Assembly: GCA_052035235.1 (NCBI GenBank)
Contig: JBPOHT010000036.1
Span: 1 to 64,000 of the forward strand
Source of the DNA: Solimonas_A sp052035235
GTDB lineage: Bacteria; Pseudomonadota; Gammaproteobacteria; Nevskiales; Nevskiaceae
DNA: 64,000 nt
Direction of reading: 5' to 3'
Below the pieces are notes generated by a model. The model saw only the letters and a list, made by a program, of their open reading frames with translations. It was not told where the DNA came from and ran no database searches. The translations under genes and the position numbers were made by a program. Shown in pieces: positions 16,926 to 24,296 of the stretch. The first letter of the stretch is position 1; every line of letters begins with the position of its first letter.

Positions 16926-18173
16926 CTACGTCGTCTTGCGCGTTTCCGGCCCTTCCACCTTGCTCAGCAACCACGCGCCGACCACGAAGAATGGCAGCAA
17001 GGTCAGGATCGGCAGACGCTGGTTGTCCACCAGCAGCGCCGTCTGGCCGACCACGATGGGGCCGAGCACCGCGGCGAACTTGCCCAGCATGTTGTAGAAC
17101 CCGAAGAACTGCCCGGCCTGGTCGGGCGGAATCAGCTTGGCGTAGTAGGACCGAGACAGCGACTGGATGCCGCCCTGCACCGTCGCGATGGCCGCCGCCA
17201 TCCAGTAGAACTGTGCCTCGGTCTGCAGCGTGTAGGCCCAGCAGGTCACGCCGATGTAGATGCCGATGGCAACGTACAGCATGGTCTTGGTGCCGAAGCG
17301 ATCCGCCAGCCAGCCGTAGGCCACCGCCGCCGGAAAGCCGAGGAACTGCACCAGCAGCAAGGCCTTGATCAGCGAGCCGGGATCGAAGCCCAGCTTCACG
17401 CCGTAATCCACCGCCATGCGGATGATGGTGTCCACCGCGTCGATGTAGAGCCAGTAGGCGCCCAGGAAGTACAGCACCGGCTTCATCGTCAGGATCAGGC
17501 GGAAAGTCGCCTTGAGCTCCTGCCAGTCGTTACCCGCCGAAGGCTTGGGATGCTCCTGCACGTTGCGGAACAGCGGCAGCGAGAACAGCACCCACCAGAT
17601 ACCCACCATCAGGAACGACAGCAGGATCGCCTCGGCGCCATTCTCCAGGCCGAAGCTCTGCGGTTTCTGGAACATGAACACGTTGAGCGCAAACAGCAGG
17701 CCACCACCGAGATAGCCCAGGCCATAACCCAGCGCCGAGGTGCGGTCCATGTCCTTTTCCGAGGACACGTTGACGATCAGCGAGTCGTAGAACGAGGTGC
17801 CGGCGAAGAAACCGATGGACGCCAGCGTGAACAGCAGCAGCGCCGTGCCCCAGTCACCCTTGGCCACCCAGTACATCGCCGCGGTGGAACAGGCACCCAG
17901 CAGCGTAGTGACGAACAGGAAGCGCTTCTTGTAGCCGCGCCGGTCGGCCAGGCCACCCAGCAGCGGCGCCAGGATCATCACCACGATGCTGGAGACCGAA
18001 CTGGCCACGCCGAGCCAGAAGGTACGCTCGCCGGGCGCGAGATCACCTGCCCAGTACTGCGCGAAGAACAGCGGGAAGAAGCCCGCCATCACGGTGGTGG
18101 CAAAGGCGGAGTTGGCCCAGTCGTAGAACGCCCAGGAGATTCGCTGCTTGCGGCTGCCCGGCACACTGCCCAT
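16926..18173 (-). CDS. MFS transporter, UMF1/Atg22-like
   Basis: A 415-residue 12-helix major facilitator of the UMF1 (Atg22-like) group. The opening SWAFYDWANSAFATTVMAGFFPLFF and the loop LADRRGYKKRFL are typical. Yeast Atg22 exports amino acids from the vacuole; bacterial members are mostly uncharacterised, so the substrate is unknown. Its start lies 27 bases after the rimI stop, so it is the third gene of a udg-rimI-mfs unit read leftward. It converges on the acyltransferase, with 10 bases between the stops. Confidence 0.86.
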   Translation of the reverse strand: MGSVPGSRKQRISWAFYDWANSAFATTVMAGFFPLFFAQYWAGDLAPGERTFWLGVASSVSSIVVMILAPLLGGLADRRGYKKRFLFVTTLLGACSTAAMYWVAKGDWGTALLLFTLASIGFFAGTSFYDSLIVNVSSEKDMDRTSALGYGLGYLGGGLLFALNVFMFQKPQSFGLENGAEAILLSFLMVGIWWVLFSLPLFRNVQEHPKPSAGNDWQELKATFRLILTMKPVLYFLGAYWLYIDAVDTIIRMAVDYGVKLGFDPGSLIKALLLVQFLGFPAAVAYGWLADRFGTKTMLYVAIGIYIGVTCWAYTLQTEAQFYWMAAAIATVQGGIQSLSRSYYAKLIPPDQAGQFFGFYNMLGKFAAVLGPIVVGQTALLVDNQRLPILTLLPFFVVGAWLLSKVEGPETRKTT

Positions 18174-18200
18174 CGCCCCGCTCCCTATCGTCTATTCAGG

Positions 18201-18668
18201 TCAGACCAGGTCCAGCCCCAGCACCAGCGCATCCTCGCGCCCGCCATCGGCCGGGTAGTAGTTCTTGCGCAGCCCCAGCCGCTTGAAGCCGAATTGGTCG
18301 TAGAGCCGCTGGGCCGGCCGGTTGGATACACGCACTTCCAGCAGCACCAGCGTGACGTTGCCGGCCCGCGCCACCATCAGCAGGTGGCGCATCAGGAACT
18401 GCGCGATACCGCGGCGCTGGTGCTCGGGGCTGACACAGAGGTTCAGGATGTGGGCTTCGCCCACCGCCATGCTCATCAGCGCGTAGCCCAGCACCTCGCC
18501 CAGCGTATTGGTGACGACCCAGGAGCTGTACCCCACGCGCAGGCAGTCGTGGAAGATGCCCTCGCTCCAGGGGAAGGTATAGACGCGATGCTCGATCTCC
18601 AGCACCTGCTGCAGGTGCGAGGGATGCATCGGCGCCAGGCGCCAGAGCTCCTGCGGCTGGGCACTCAC
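18201..18668 (-). CDS. rimI: Ribosomal protein S18-alanine N-acetyltransferase
   Basis: A 155-residue GNAT acetyltransferase. The acetyl-CoA-binding motif is VSPEHQRRGIAQFLM (R/Q-x2-G-x-A type), followed by the RimI-like LLEVRVSNRPAQRLYDQFGFKRLGLRKNYY segment. RimI acetylates the N-terminal alanine of S18. The start is GTG at 18668, ten bases after the udg stop; the ribosome site is weak, so coupling to udg translation is likely. Confidence 0.9.
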   Translation of the reverse strand: MSAQPQELWRLAPMHPSHLQQVLEIEHRVYTFPWSEGIFHDCLRVGYSSWVVTNTLGEVLGYALMSMAVGEAHILNLCVSPEHQRRGIAQFLMRHLLMVARAGNVTLVLLEVRVSNRPAQRLYDQFGFKRLGLRKNYYPADGGREDALVLGLDLV

Positions 18669-18678
18669 CGGCGAGCGC

Positions 18679-19512
18679 TCATGTCAGGGAACCCGTACGC
18701 AGGAAGCGGTGGACCTTCTTCAGATCCTCCCAGCTCTTGGCCTTCTCGCGCGGGCTGCGCAGCAGGTAGGCCGGGTGATAGGTGATCAGCAGCGGCGTCT
18801 TCTCGGGGCCGTAGTGATACAGCGGCCCGCGCAGGCGTGACAGCGGCGCGTCGGTGTTGAGCAGGCGCTGGGCGGCAATGCGGCCGAGGCCGACGATCAG
18901 CTTGGGCTTCACCAGCCGGATCTGTTGCTCCAGGTATGGCCGGCAGGACTCGACCTCGTCGGTCTCCGGATCGCGGTTGCCCGGCGGCCGGCACTTCACC
19001 ACGTTGGCGATGTAGGTGTTCTCGCGGCGCGAGTGGCCGATGGCCTTGAGCATCTCGTCCAGCAGCTTGCCGGCACGCCCCACGAAAGGCTCGCCCTGCG
19101 CATCCTCGTCAGCTCCAGGCCCCTCGCCCACCACCATCAGCGGCGCGGTATCGATGCCCACGCCGAATACCGTCTGGGTGCGGGTCTGGCAGAGCTTGCA
19201 CTGGCGGCAGTCCTTGACCACCGCCCGCAGGCCTTCCCAATCGGCGGGGACTTCGATCAGCGGCGCCGAAGCAGGCGCGGCGCGCGCCTGGACCGGGGGA
19301 GCCACCGGGCGCGGACTGGCCGGCGCCGCCGGTGGCGAACGTGGCGCGGCGGGGGGCGGCGCAGCCGGCCGAGCCACGGGCACCGGCGGCGGAGCCGCAG
19401 CCTCCGCCGTCACCGGGTCCGCTACGGCCTCTGCCGGCTCACCACCCACACGCAACTGCCAGCGCTCGATCCCGAGCGCATCGAGCACCTGTTGGCGGTG
19501 AGGCGAATGCAT
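18679..19512 (-). CDS. Uracil-DNA glycosylase, family 4 ([4Fe-4S] type)
   Basis: A repair enzyme of 277 residues that removes uracil from DNA. The catalytic part (from about residue 90) has the iron-sulfur cysteines CRQCKLC, then VKCRPP and ESCRPY, the motif-1 sequence VGEGPGADED and motif 2 TYHPAYLLRSP. A long Ala/Pro-rich linker of about 55 residues joins a short N-terminal helix to the catalytic domain, as in some Xanthomonadales proteins. The first ATG (19521) overlaps a TACAAT -10 box, so the ATG at 19512, predicted to lie at +2 of the transcript, is preferred. The next gene is rimI. Confidence 0.88.
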   Translation of the reverse strand: MHSPHRQQVLDALGIERWQLRVGGEPAEAVADPVTAEAAAPPPVPVARPAAPPPAAPRSPPAAPASPRPVAPPVQARAAPASAPLIEVPADWEGLRAVVKDCRQCKLCQTRTQTVFGVGIDTAPLMVVGEGPGADEDAQGEPFVGRAGKLLDEMLKAIGHSRRENTYIANVVKCRPPGNRDPETDEVESCRPYLEQQIRLVKPKLIVGLGRIAAQRLLNTDAPLSRLRGPLYHYGPEKTPLLITYHPAYLLRSPREKAKSWEDLKKVHRFLRTGSLT

Positions 19513-19519
19513 GAAGGCC

Positions 19520-19525
19520 ATTGTA
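19520..19525 (-). promoter_or_regulatory. -10 box of the udg-rimI-mfs unit
   Basis: TACAAT on the minus strand. The six bases after it end just before a C at 19513 and an ATG at 19512, so transcription would start about one base ahead of the start codon. No good -35 hexamer is visible. Confidence 0.4.
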
Positions 19526-19555
19526 CCCGCGCCGCCGCTGCCTGCAGCGCGTGGC

Positions 19556-21256
19556 TCAGGCCGCGCGCTGCTTGCCCTCGGCCGCCTGCGCCAGCGCGCG
19601 GTTCACGCCCGACAGGATGGCCTTCAGCGAGGCGGTGACGATGTTGGCGTCCCGGCCGACGCCGAACAGCGTCTTGCCGCTGCCCAGCTTCAGCTCGATG
19701 TAGCTGACCGCCGCCGCATCGGCACCCGCGCCGATGGCGTGCTCGTGATAGTCCTGCACCGTCAGGCGCTCACCCACGACCTTGGACATGGCGTTGATGA
19801 AGGCGTCGATCGGGCCGTTGCCCTGGCCGGAAATCCGCTGCGCCTTGCCGTCCACCCTGATCTCCGTGGACAGTTCCACCGAGTCACGCTTGGAATCCTC
19901 CACCAGATGGTGCGCGACGTAGCCGTAGGGGCTCTGCGCCTCCAGGTAGCTGCGGCGGAACACGGACTCGATATCGGAGGCCGTGACTTCCTTGCCGGTG
20001 GTGTCGGTCAATTCCTGCACGACCTGGCTGAACTCGATCTGCAGGCGGCGCGGCAGCACCAGGCCGTATTCGTGCTCCAGCAGGTAGGCAATGCCACCCT
20101 TGCCGGACTGCGAGTTCACCCGGATCACCGCCTCGTAGCTGCGGCCCAGGTCCTTCGGGTCGATCGGCAGGTAGGGCATCTCCCAGATGTCGCCTTCCTT
20201 GCGCGCCGAGAACGCCTTCTTGATGGCGTCCTGGTGCGAGCCGGAGAACGAAGTGAAGACCAGATCACCCACGTACGGATGGCGCGGATGGATCGGCAGC
20301 TGGTTGCTATACTCGACGGTCTTGCGGACCGCGTCGATGTCGGAGAAATCCAGGCCCGGGTGCACACCCTGGGTGTACATGTTCAGCGCCAGGTTGACGA
20401 TATCGACGTTGCCGGTGCGCTCGCCGTTGCCGAACAGGCAACCCTCGATGCGGTCGGCGCCAGCCATCATCGCAAACTCGGCAGCGGCGGTGCCGGTGCC
20501 GCGGTCGTTATGCGGGTGCACCGACAGGATGATCGCTTCGCGCCGCGCCAGGTTGCGGTGCATCCACTCGATCATGTCGGCAAAAATGTTCGGCGTGGAG
20601 TGCTCGACCGTGGACGGCAGGTTGATGATGACCGGCTTTTCCTTGGTGCCGCCCAAGGCATCGACCACGGCATCGACCACGCGCTTGGAGAAATCCAGCT
20701 CGGTGCCGGAGAACATCTCGGGCGAATACTCGAAGACCCAGTCGGTCTCCGGGCGCTCATCGGCCAGTTCGCGGATCAGGCGCGCATGGGCCACGGCCAG
20801 TTCGTCCAGCACCTGGTCCTGGCTCATGTTGAACACCACGCGGCGCATGATCGGCGCCGTGGCGTTGTAGAAGTGCACGATGGCGCGCCTGGCCCCCTTC
20901 AGGGCCTCGAAGCTGCGGCGGATCAGCGGTTCGCGGGCCGGCGTCAGGATCTGGACGGTCACGTCGTCCGGGATCAGGTTCTTCTCGATCAGGTGACGCA
21001 GGAAGGCGAACTCGGTTTCCGAGGCGCTGGGAAAGCCGACCTCGATCTCCTTGAACCCGATCTTCACCAGCTGGTTGAACATCGCCAGCTTGCGATCGTG
21101 GTTCATCGGCTCGATCAGCGACTGGTTGCCGTCGCGCAGGTCGGTGGACAGCCAGACCGGGGGTTGGGTGATGACGGCATCCGGCCAGCGGCGGTCAGCC
21201 AGGCGGACGGGGGCGAAAGGACGGTACTTCGTCTCGGGATTCTTCAACATGCTCAT
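19556..21256 (-). CDS. leuA: 2-isopropylmalate synthase (long LeuA form)
   Basis: The first committed enzyme of leucine synthesis, condensing 2-oxoisovalerate with acetyl-CoA. At 566 residues it is the long LeuA2 type. The catalytic TIM barrel begins WLSTDLRDGNQSL, with metal-binding HPHNDRGTG and the CLFGNGERTGN loop. The C-terminal regulatory domain (from about residue 440) would bind leucine for feedback inhibition. The second ATG (21250, MLKNPETKYRPF) matches most homologues and may be the true start. It is read in the same direction as pssA, ilvC and ilvN but has its own leader. Confidence 0.95.
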   Translation of the reverse strand: MSMLKNPETKYRPFAPVRLADRRWPDAVITQPPVWLSTDLRDGNQSLIEPMNHDRKLAMFNQLVKIGFKEIEVGFPSASETEFAFLRHLIEKNLIPDDVTVQILTPAREPLIRRSFEALKGARRAIVHFYNATAPIMRRVVFNMSQDQVLDELAVAHARLIRELADERPETDWVFEYSPEMFSGTELDFSKRVVDAVVDALGGTKEKPVIINLPSTVEHSTPNIFADMIEWMHRNLARREAIILSVHPHNDRGTGTAAAEFAMMAGADRIEGCLFGNGERTGNVDIVNLALNMYTQGVHPGLDFSDIDAVRKTVEYSNQLPIHPRHPYVGDLVFTSFSGSHQDAIKKAFSARKEGDIWEMPYLPIDPKDLGRSYEAVIRVNSQSGKGGIAYLLEHEYGLVLPRRLQIEFSQVVQELTDTTGKEVTASDIESVFRRSYLEAQSPYGYVAHHLVEDSKRDSVELSTEIRVDGKAQRISGQGNGPIDAFINAMSKVVGERLTVQDYHEHAIGAGADAAAVSYIELKLGSGKTLFGVGRDANIVTASLKAILSGVNRALAQAAEGKQRAA

Positions 21257-21480
21257 GGGCTTAGCTCACAAGAGGTGCCGTCGGGTGAATCCATGGATTC
21301 TACTCCCAGCGGCGGGAGATTGGGGTGTTTCGGTGGTTTTGCACGGTTTGGGCCCCGTGCGGGCGCGCGCTATGGTTTCTGTCTTACGACAGAAGAAGGA
21401 AGCTAAGAAGCGCGCGCGCAAACGGCCGTGCGCCCTGGGGCGCAGCGGAAACAGCGAATTGGCCGTTTGCGAAGAACATG
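21257..21480 (-). promoter_or_regulatory. Structured leader of leuA with attenuator features
   Basis: The RNA of this segment has competing stems. Stem A pairs 21462-21472 with 21418-21428 (11 bp, perfect) inside the leader peptide. Stem B pairs the GCGCGCGC run at 21411-21420 with that at 21364-21371, enclosing the leucine codons. The two share bases 21418-21420 and so exclude each other. A 7-bp hairpin (21378-21384 with 21389-21395) spans the leader stop, and two smaller hairpins lie at 21342-21361 and about 21305-21320. No U-tract follows any of them, so a classical terminator is not evident. Confidence 0.6.
21385..21480 (-). CDS. leuL: Leucine-rich leader peptide of leuA
   Basis: A 31-codon open frame, ATG at 21480 to TAA at 21385-21387, ending with the residues LLSFLLLS. 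Five leucine codons fall within seven positions, and four of them are CTT, a codon hardly used in the surrounding GC-rich genes. That is the usual design of a ribosome-stalling leader that senses charged tRNA-Leu. It has no Shine-Dalgarno site, but its ATG lies exactly six bases after a -10 box and would be the 5-prime end of the mRNA. It is too short and skewed to be an ordinary protein. Confidence 0.72.
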
Positions 21481-21486
21481 CTGAAA

Positions 21487-21516
21487 TCTTAGACCAAAAG
21501 CGCGAGCGGTTTCAAA
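21487..21516 (-). promoter_or_regulatory. Promoter of the leuL-leuA transcript
   Basis: Minus-strand -35 TTGAAA (21511-21516), an 18-base spacer and -10 TAAGAT (21487-21492). The predicted +1 is the A of the leader-peptide ATG (21480). The -35 box lies inside the small hairpin that follows pssA. Confidence 0.55.
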
Positions 21517-21521
21517 CCGCC
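21507..21521 (-). terminator. Weak hairpin after pssA
   Basis: GCGGTTT and AAACCGC are complementary around a single base, 13 bases after the pssA stop, with a CTTTT run a few bases on in the minus direction. The tiny loop makes it a poor terminator; it overlaps the leuL -35 box. Confidence 0.35.
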
Positions 21522-21533
21522 AGTCCCCCCTCG

Positions 21534-22343
21534 CTATGCCGTTGGCCCCGCCGGAGAGGTCTTGCGCAGCTTGCGCCACAGCACCACCGCCGGCCCCGAA
21601 AGGGCATAGGCGAAGAACAGCATGAACAGGATACGCGGCGGGTCGATCAGCACCAGGGCCAGCACGCCAACCACCGAGGCAAAGGACAGGAACTTCAGGC
21701 GCGCATTCAGGTTGAGCTTCTTGAAGCTGTTGTAGCGGAAGCTGGACACCATCGACAGCGCCGTGGCCAGGGTCAGGGGCGCCGCCACGATCAGGGCATC
21801 ATGCCCGTCGATGGGCACATGGCCCGCCACCCAGGCGAACAGGGAGTGGCTGTCGTCCACGCAGCTCCAGACGAAGAACGTGACCACCGCGGCCGCGGCC
21901 GGGCTGGGTACGCCGTAGAAATCCTTGTTGGAGCTGGCGATGGCCGCCAGCACGTTGAAGCGCGCCAGGCGCATCGCCGCACAGGCCGCATAGGTGAAGG
22001 CGATCACCCAGCCCAGCTTGCCGCCGATCCAGCGGTAGTCGGCCAGGTTGTTGAGGGAATAGGCGTAGATCAGGATGGCCGGCGCGATACCGAAGGCCAC
22101 CATGTCGCAGAGCGAGTCGAACTCCTTGCCGAAGTCGCTCTGGGTGTTGGTCCAGCGCGCCACGCGGCCATCCAGCCCATCGGCGATCATGGCGGCGAAG
22201 ATGCCGTACACAGCCGCCTCGAAGTGCCCATCCATGGCCATGACGATGGCGTAGAAGCCGCCGAACAGGGTGCCGGTGGTGAACAGGTTGGGCAGCAGGT
22301 AGATGCCCTTGCGGCGCTTCTTGGCCGGCGCGCTGTCGTCCAT
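21534..22343 (-). CDS. pssA: CDP-diacylglycerol--serine O-phosphatidyltransferase
   Basis: A 269-residue membrane enzyme making phosphatidylserine, the precursor of phosphatidylethanolamine. The CDP-alcohol phosphatidyltransferase signature DG-x2-AR-x8-G-x3-D-x3-D is complete in DGLDGRVARW through FGKEFDSLCD (about residues 42-66). About seven hydrophobic helices follow. The ATG at 22343 is preceded by GAGGA; the open frame upstream is shadow. Placement between ilvC and leuA is common in beta- and some gammaproteobacteria. It is the membrane-bound subclass II enzyme, unlike E. coli PssA. Confidence 0.93.
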   Translation of the reverse strand: MDDSAPAKKRRKGIYLLPNLFTTGTLFGGFYAIVMAMDGHFEAAVYGIFAAMIADGLDGRVARWTNTQSDFGKEFDSLCDMVAFGIAPAILIYAYSLNNLADYRWIGGKLGWVIAFTYAACAAMRLARFNVLAAIASSNKDFYGVPSPAAAAVVTFFVWSCVDDSHSLFAWVAGHVPIDGHDALIVAAPLTLATALSMVSSFRYNSFKKLNLNARLKFLSFASVVGVLALVLIDPPRILFMLFFAYALSGPAVVLWRKLRKTSPAGPTA

Positions 22344-22440
22344 GGACCGTTCCTCAGGAATTTTGCGCATCTTACTGTTTTGGAAAGGGGGAATCCAAAA
22401 AGCCGCCCTGGAAAAGCCCTTTTGCCACGGAATCACACGG

Positions 22441-22478
22441 AAAACACGGACAAGGCCCGGGTTCCTGCCTTGTCCGTG
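22441..22478 (-). terminator. Second hairpin downstream of ilvC
   Basis: An 11-bp perfect stem (22445-22455 with 22468-22478) with a 12-base loop, followed in the minus direction by TTTT. The flanking plus-strand sequence repeats CACGGAA-type words three times, resembling dispersed CACGGA repeats of other bacterial genomes. Confidence 0.55.
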
Positions 22479-22492
22479 CATTCCGCGGCCAA

Positions 22493-22524
22493 CAAAAAGG
22501 AGGGCCGCTTTCCAGCGGCCCTCC
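22493..22524 (-). terminator. Intrinsic terminator of ilvN-ilvC
   Basis: A perfect 11-bp stem (22499-22509 with 22514-22524) around TTCC, followed in the minus direction by CCTTTTT-type sequence (A-run at 22494-22498 on the plus strand). It begins about 37 bases after the ilvC stop, so pssA and leuA need their own promoters or read-through. Confidence 0.85.
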
Positions 22525-22561
22525 GAGGTCTGCCACCGCGCTTGCGCGCTTCTGGTTCTTC

Positions 22562-23584
22562 TTAGTTCTTCGACTTGTCGACCAGCTTGTTCTTGCCGAT
22601 CCAGGGCATCATCGCGCGCAGCTGGCCACCGACCACTTCGATCGGGTGAGCGGCGTTGAGACGGCGCATGGCGGTCATTTCCGGGTAGCCGGTCTGGCCT
22701 TCGGCCACGAAGGCCTTGGCGTACTTGCCGGTCTGGATGTCGAGCAGGGCCTGCTTCATGGCCTTGCGCGACTCGTCGTTGATGACCTTGGGGCCGGTCA
22801 CGTACTCGCCGTACTCGGCGTTGTTCGAGATCGAGTAGTTCATCGTGGCGATGCCGCCTTCGTACATCAGGTCGACGATCAGCTTGAGCTCGTGCAGGCA
22901 CTCGAAGTAGGCCATTTCCGGCGCGTAGCCGGCATCGACCAGGGTCTCGAAGCCGGCCTTGACCAGCTCGACGGCGCCGCCGCAGAGCACGGCCTGCTCA
23001 CCGAACAGGTCGGTCTCGCACTCGTCCTTGAAGGTGGTCTCGATGATGCCCGAGCGGCCGCCACCGATGGCGGAGCCGTAGGACAGCGCGAGCTTCTTGG
23101 CGTTGCCGCTGGCGTCCTGGTAGACGGCGATCAGGTCGGGAATGCCGCCGCCCTTGGTGTATTCGCTGCGCACCGTGTGGCCCGGGGCCTTCGGCGCGAC
23201 CATGATCACGTCGAGGTCGGCGCGCGGCACCACCTGGTTGTAGTGGATCGCGAAGCCGTGGGCGAAGGCCAGCGCCGCGCCCTTCTTGATGTTCGGCTCG
23301 ATCTCGTTCTTGTACAGCTGCGACTGGAACTCGTCCGGCGTCAGCACCATGACCACGTCGGCCCAGGCGCAGGCTTCCGCCACGCTCTTGACCTTGAGGC
23401 CGCCGGCCTCGACCTTCTTGGCGGTGGCCGAACCCGGGCGCAGGGCGACGACGACATCAACACCGCTGTCCTTGAGGTTCAGCGCGTGGGCATGGCCCTG
23501 CGAGCCGTAGCCGACGATGGCGACCTTCTTGGACTGGATGATGGAAAGGTCGGCGTCCTTGTCGTAGTAGACGTTGATGCTCAC
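22562..23584 (-). CDS. ilvC: Ketol-acid reductoisomerase (class I)
   Basis: A 340-residue enzyme that isomerises and reduces acetolactate or acetohydroxybutyrate with NADPH and Mg2+. The Rossmann motif is VGYGSQGHAHALNLKDSG near residue 18. The C-terminal knotted domain has the metal-binding DLFGEQAVLCGG and ECLHELKLIVDLMYEGG segments. The start is GTG at 23584 with GGAG upstream, matching the family opening INVYYDKDADLS; the frame is open further but has no such site. It lies 70 bases after ilvN. Confidence 0.96.
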   Translation of the reverse strand: MSINVYYDKDADLSIIQSKKVAIVGYGSQGHAHALNLKDSGVDVVVALRPGSATAKKVEAGGLKVKSVAEACAWADVVMVLTPDEFQSQLYKNEIEPNIKKGAALAFAHGFAIHYNQVVPRADLDVIMVAPKAPGHTVRSEYTKGGGIPDLIAVYQDASGNAKKLALSYGSAIGGGRSGIIETTFKDECETDLFGEQAVLCGGAVELVKAGFETLVDAGYAPEMAYFECLHELKLIVDLMYEGGIATMNYSISNNAEYGEYVTGPKVINDESRKAMKQALLDIQTGKYAKAFVAEGQTGYPEMTAMRRLNAAHPIEVVGGQLRAMMPWIGKNKLVDKSKN

Positions 23585-23654
23585 GGTTGGCTCCAGGGGT
23601 GCTGATGGATGACGCGGCACGGAGCCGGCGTCGGATAAGTTGAGGTTTCGGGGG

Positions 23655-24152
23655 TCAGGCGGCGACAACGACCCGGCGGCCGCGGGCCATGGCGGCTACG
23701 CCGCTGCGGTCCACTTCCAGGATGCTGGTGATCTTGCCCAGTTCGGCAACCAGCGCATCGATCTCCTGGCCGGTGCCGGCCAGCTGGATCATGCGGGTGT
23801 CCTCGGTTTCGTCGAGGATCTGGGCACGGTGCTCGCGCACGCACTCCACCACCTTGCGGGCGGATTCGGCGTCCACGGCGACCTTGGCCATCAGCAGCTC
23901 GCACTCGATGTGGTCGGTGCTGGACAGGTCGGCGATCTCGACGACGTCGATCAGCTTGCGGGTCTGCTTGATGATCTGCTCGATGACGCTTTCGCTGCCG
24001 GCCGTGACCAGGGTCAGGCGGGAGACGGTCGGGTCATGGGTCGGGGCGACTGAAAGCGAGTCGATGTTGTAGCCGCGTGCCGCAAACATATTGGCCACGC
24101 GCGCCAGGGCGCCGGCTTCGTTTTGCAGCAGGATTGTAATGATGTGACGCAT
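23655..24152 (-). CDS. ilvN: Acetolactate synthase regulatory (small) subunit
   Basis: A 165-residue IlvH/IlvN subunit conferring valine feedback control on acetolactate synthase. The N-terminal ACT domain starts MRHIITILLQNEAGALARVANMFAARGYNIDSLSVAPT, and a second ACT-like half begins near residue 80. The ATG at 24152 is the family start; the frame continues upstream only as the antisense of ilvB. Its catalytic partner ilvB lies next door but on the opposite strand, so the pair is not co-transcribed. It is followed by ilvC. Confidence 0.95.
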   Translation of the reverse strand: MRHIITILLQNEAGALARVANMFAARGYNIDSLSVAPTHDPTVSRLTLVTAGSESVIEQIIKQTRKLIDVVEIADLSSTDHIECELLMAKVAVDAESARKVVECVREHRAQILDETEDTRMIQLAGTGQEIDALVAELGKITSILEVDRSGVAAMARGRRVVVAA

Positions 24153-24162
24153 AAGGGCGCGC

Positions 24163-24191
24163 AAGATAAGCGCCTTTTGGCGTCTGCGCAA
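24163..24191 (-). promoter_or_regulatory. Candidate promoter of ilvN-ilvC
   Basis: Minus-strand -35 TTGCGC (24186-24191), a 17-base spacer and -10 TATCTT (24163-24168). The predicted transcript start is about four bases before the ilvN ATG, and no Shine-Dalgarno site is present. The spacer contains a small GGCG/CGCC inverted repeat. Confidence 0.5.
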
Positions 24192-24223
24192 TAGTTTTCG
24201 GCTCTTTTCCGGTGCTTTTCCGG

Positions 24224-24253
24224 ATGACTGCCCCCGAAATGCCATGTCATAAT
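24224..24253 (+). promoter_or_regulatory. Candidate promoter of ilvB
   Basis: -35 ATGACT (24224-24229), an 18-base spacer and -10 CATAAT (24248-24253) predict a start near 24260. An alternative ilvB start codon at 24252 overlaps the -10 box, so the ATG at 24297 is preferred. Confidence 0.45.
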
Positions 24254-24296
24254 GTGCGCTTCTCTCGCCGCTTGGCCGGAATGGGCCCGGAATGCC

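Noticed and set aside
21288..21301. A 14-base perfect palindrome GAATCCATGGATTC as a possible regulator site for leuA
   Set aside because: It lies well downstream of the promoter in the leader RNA and no matching site occurs near other ilv genes here; it may be chance or part of the leader folding.
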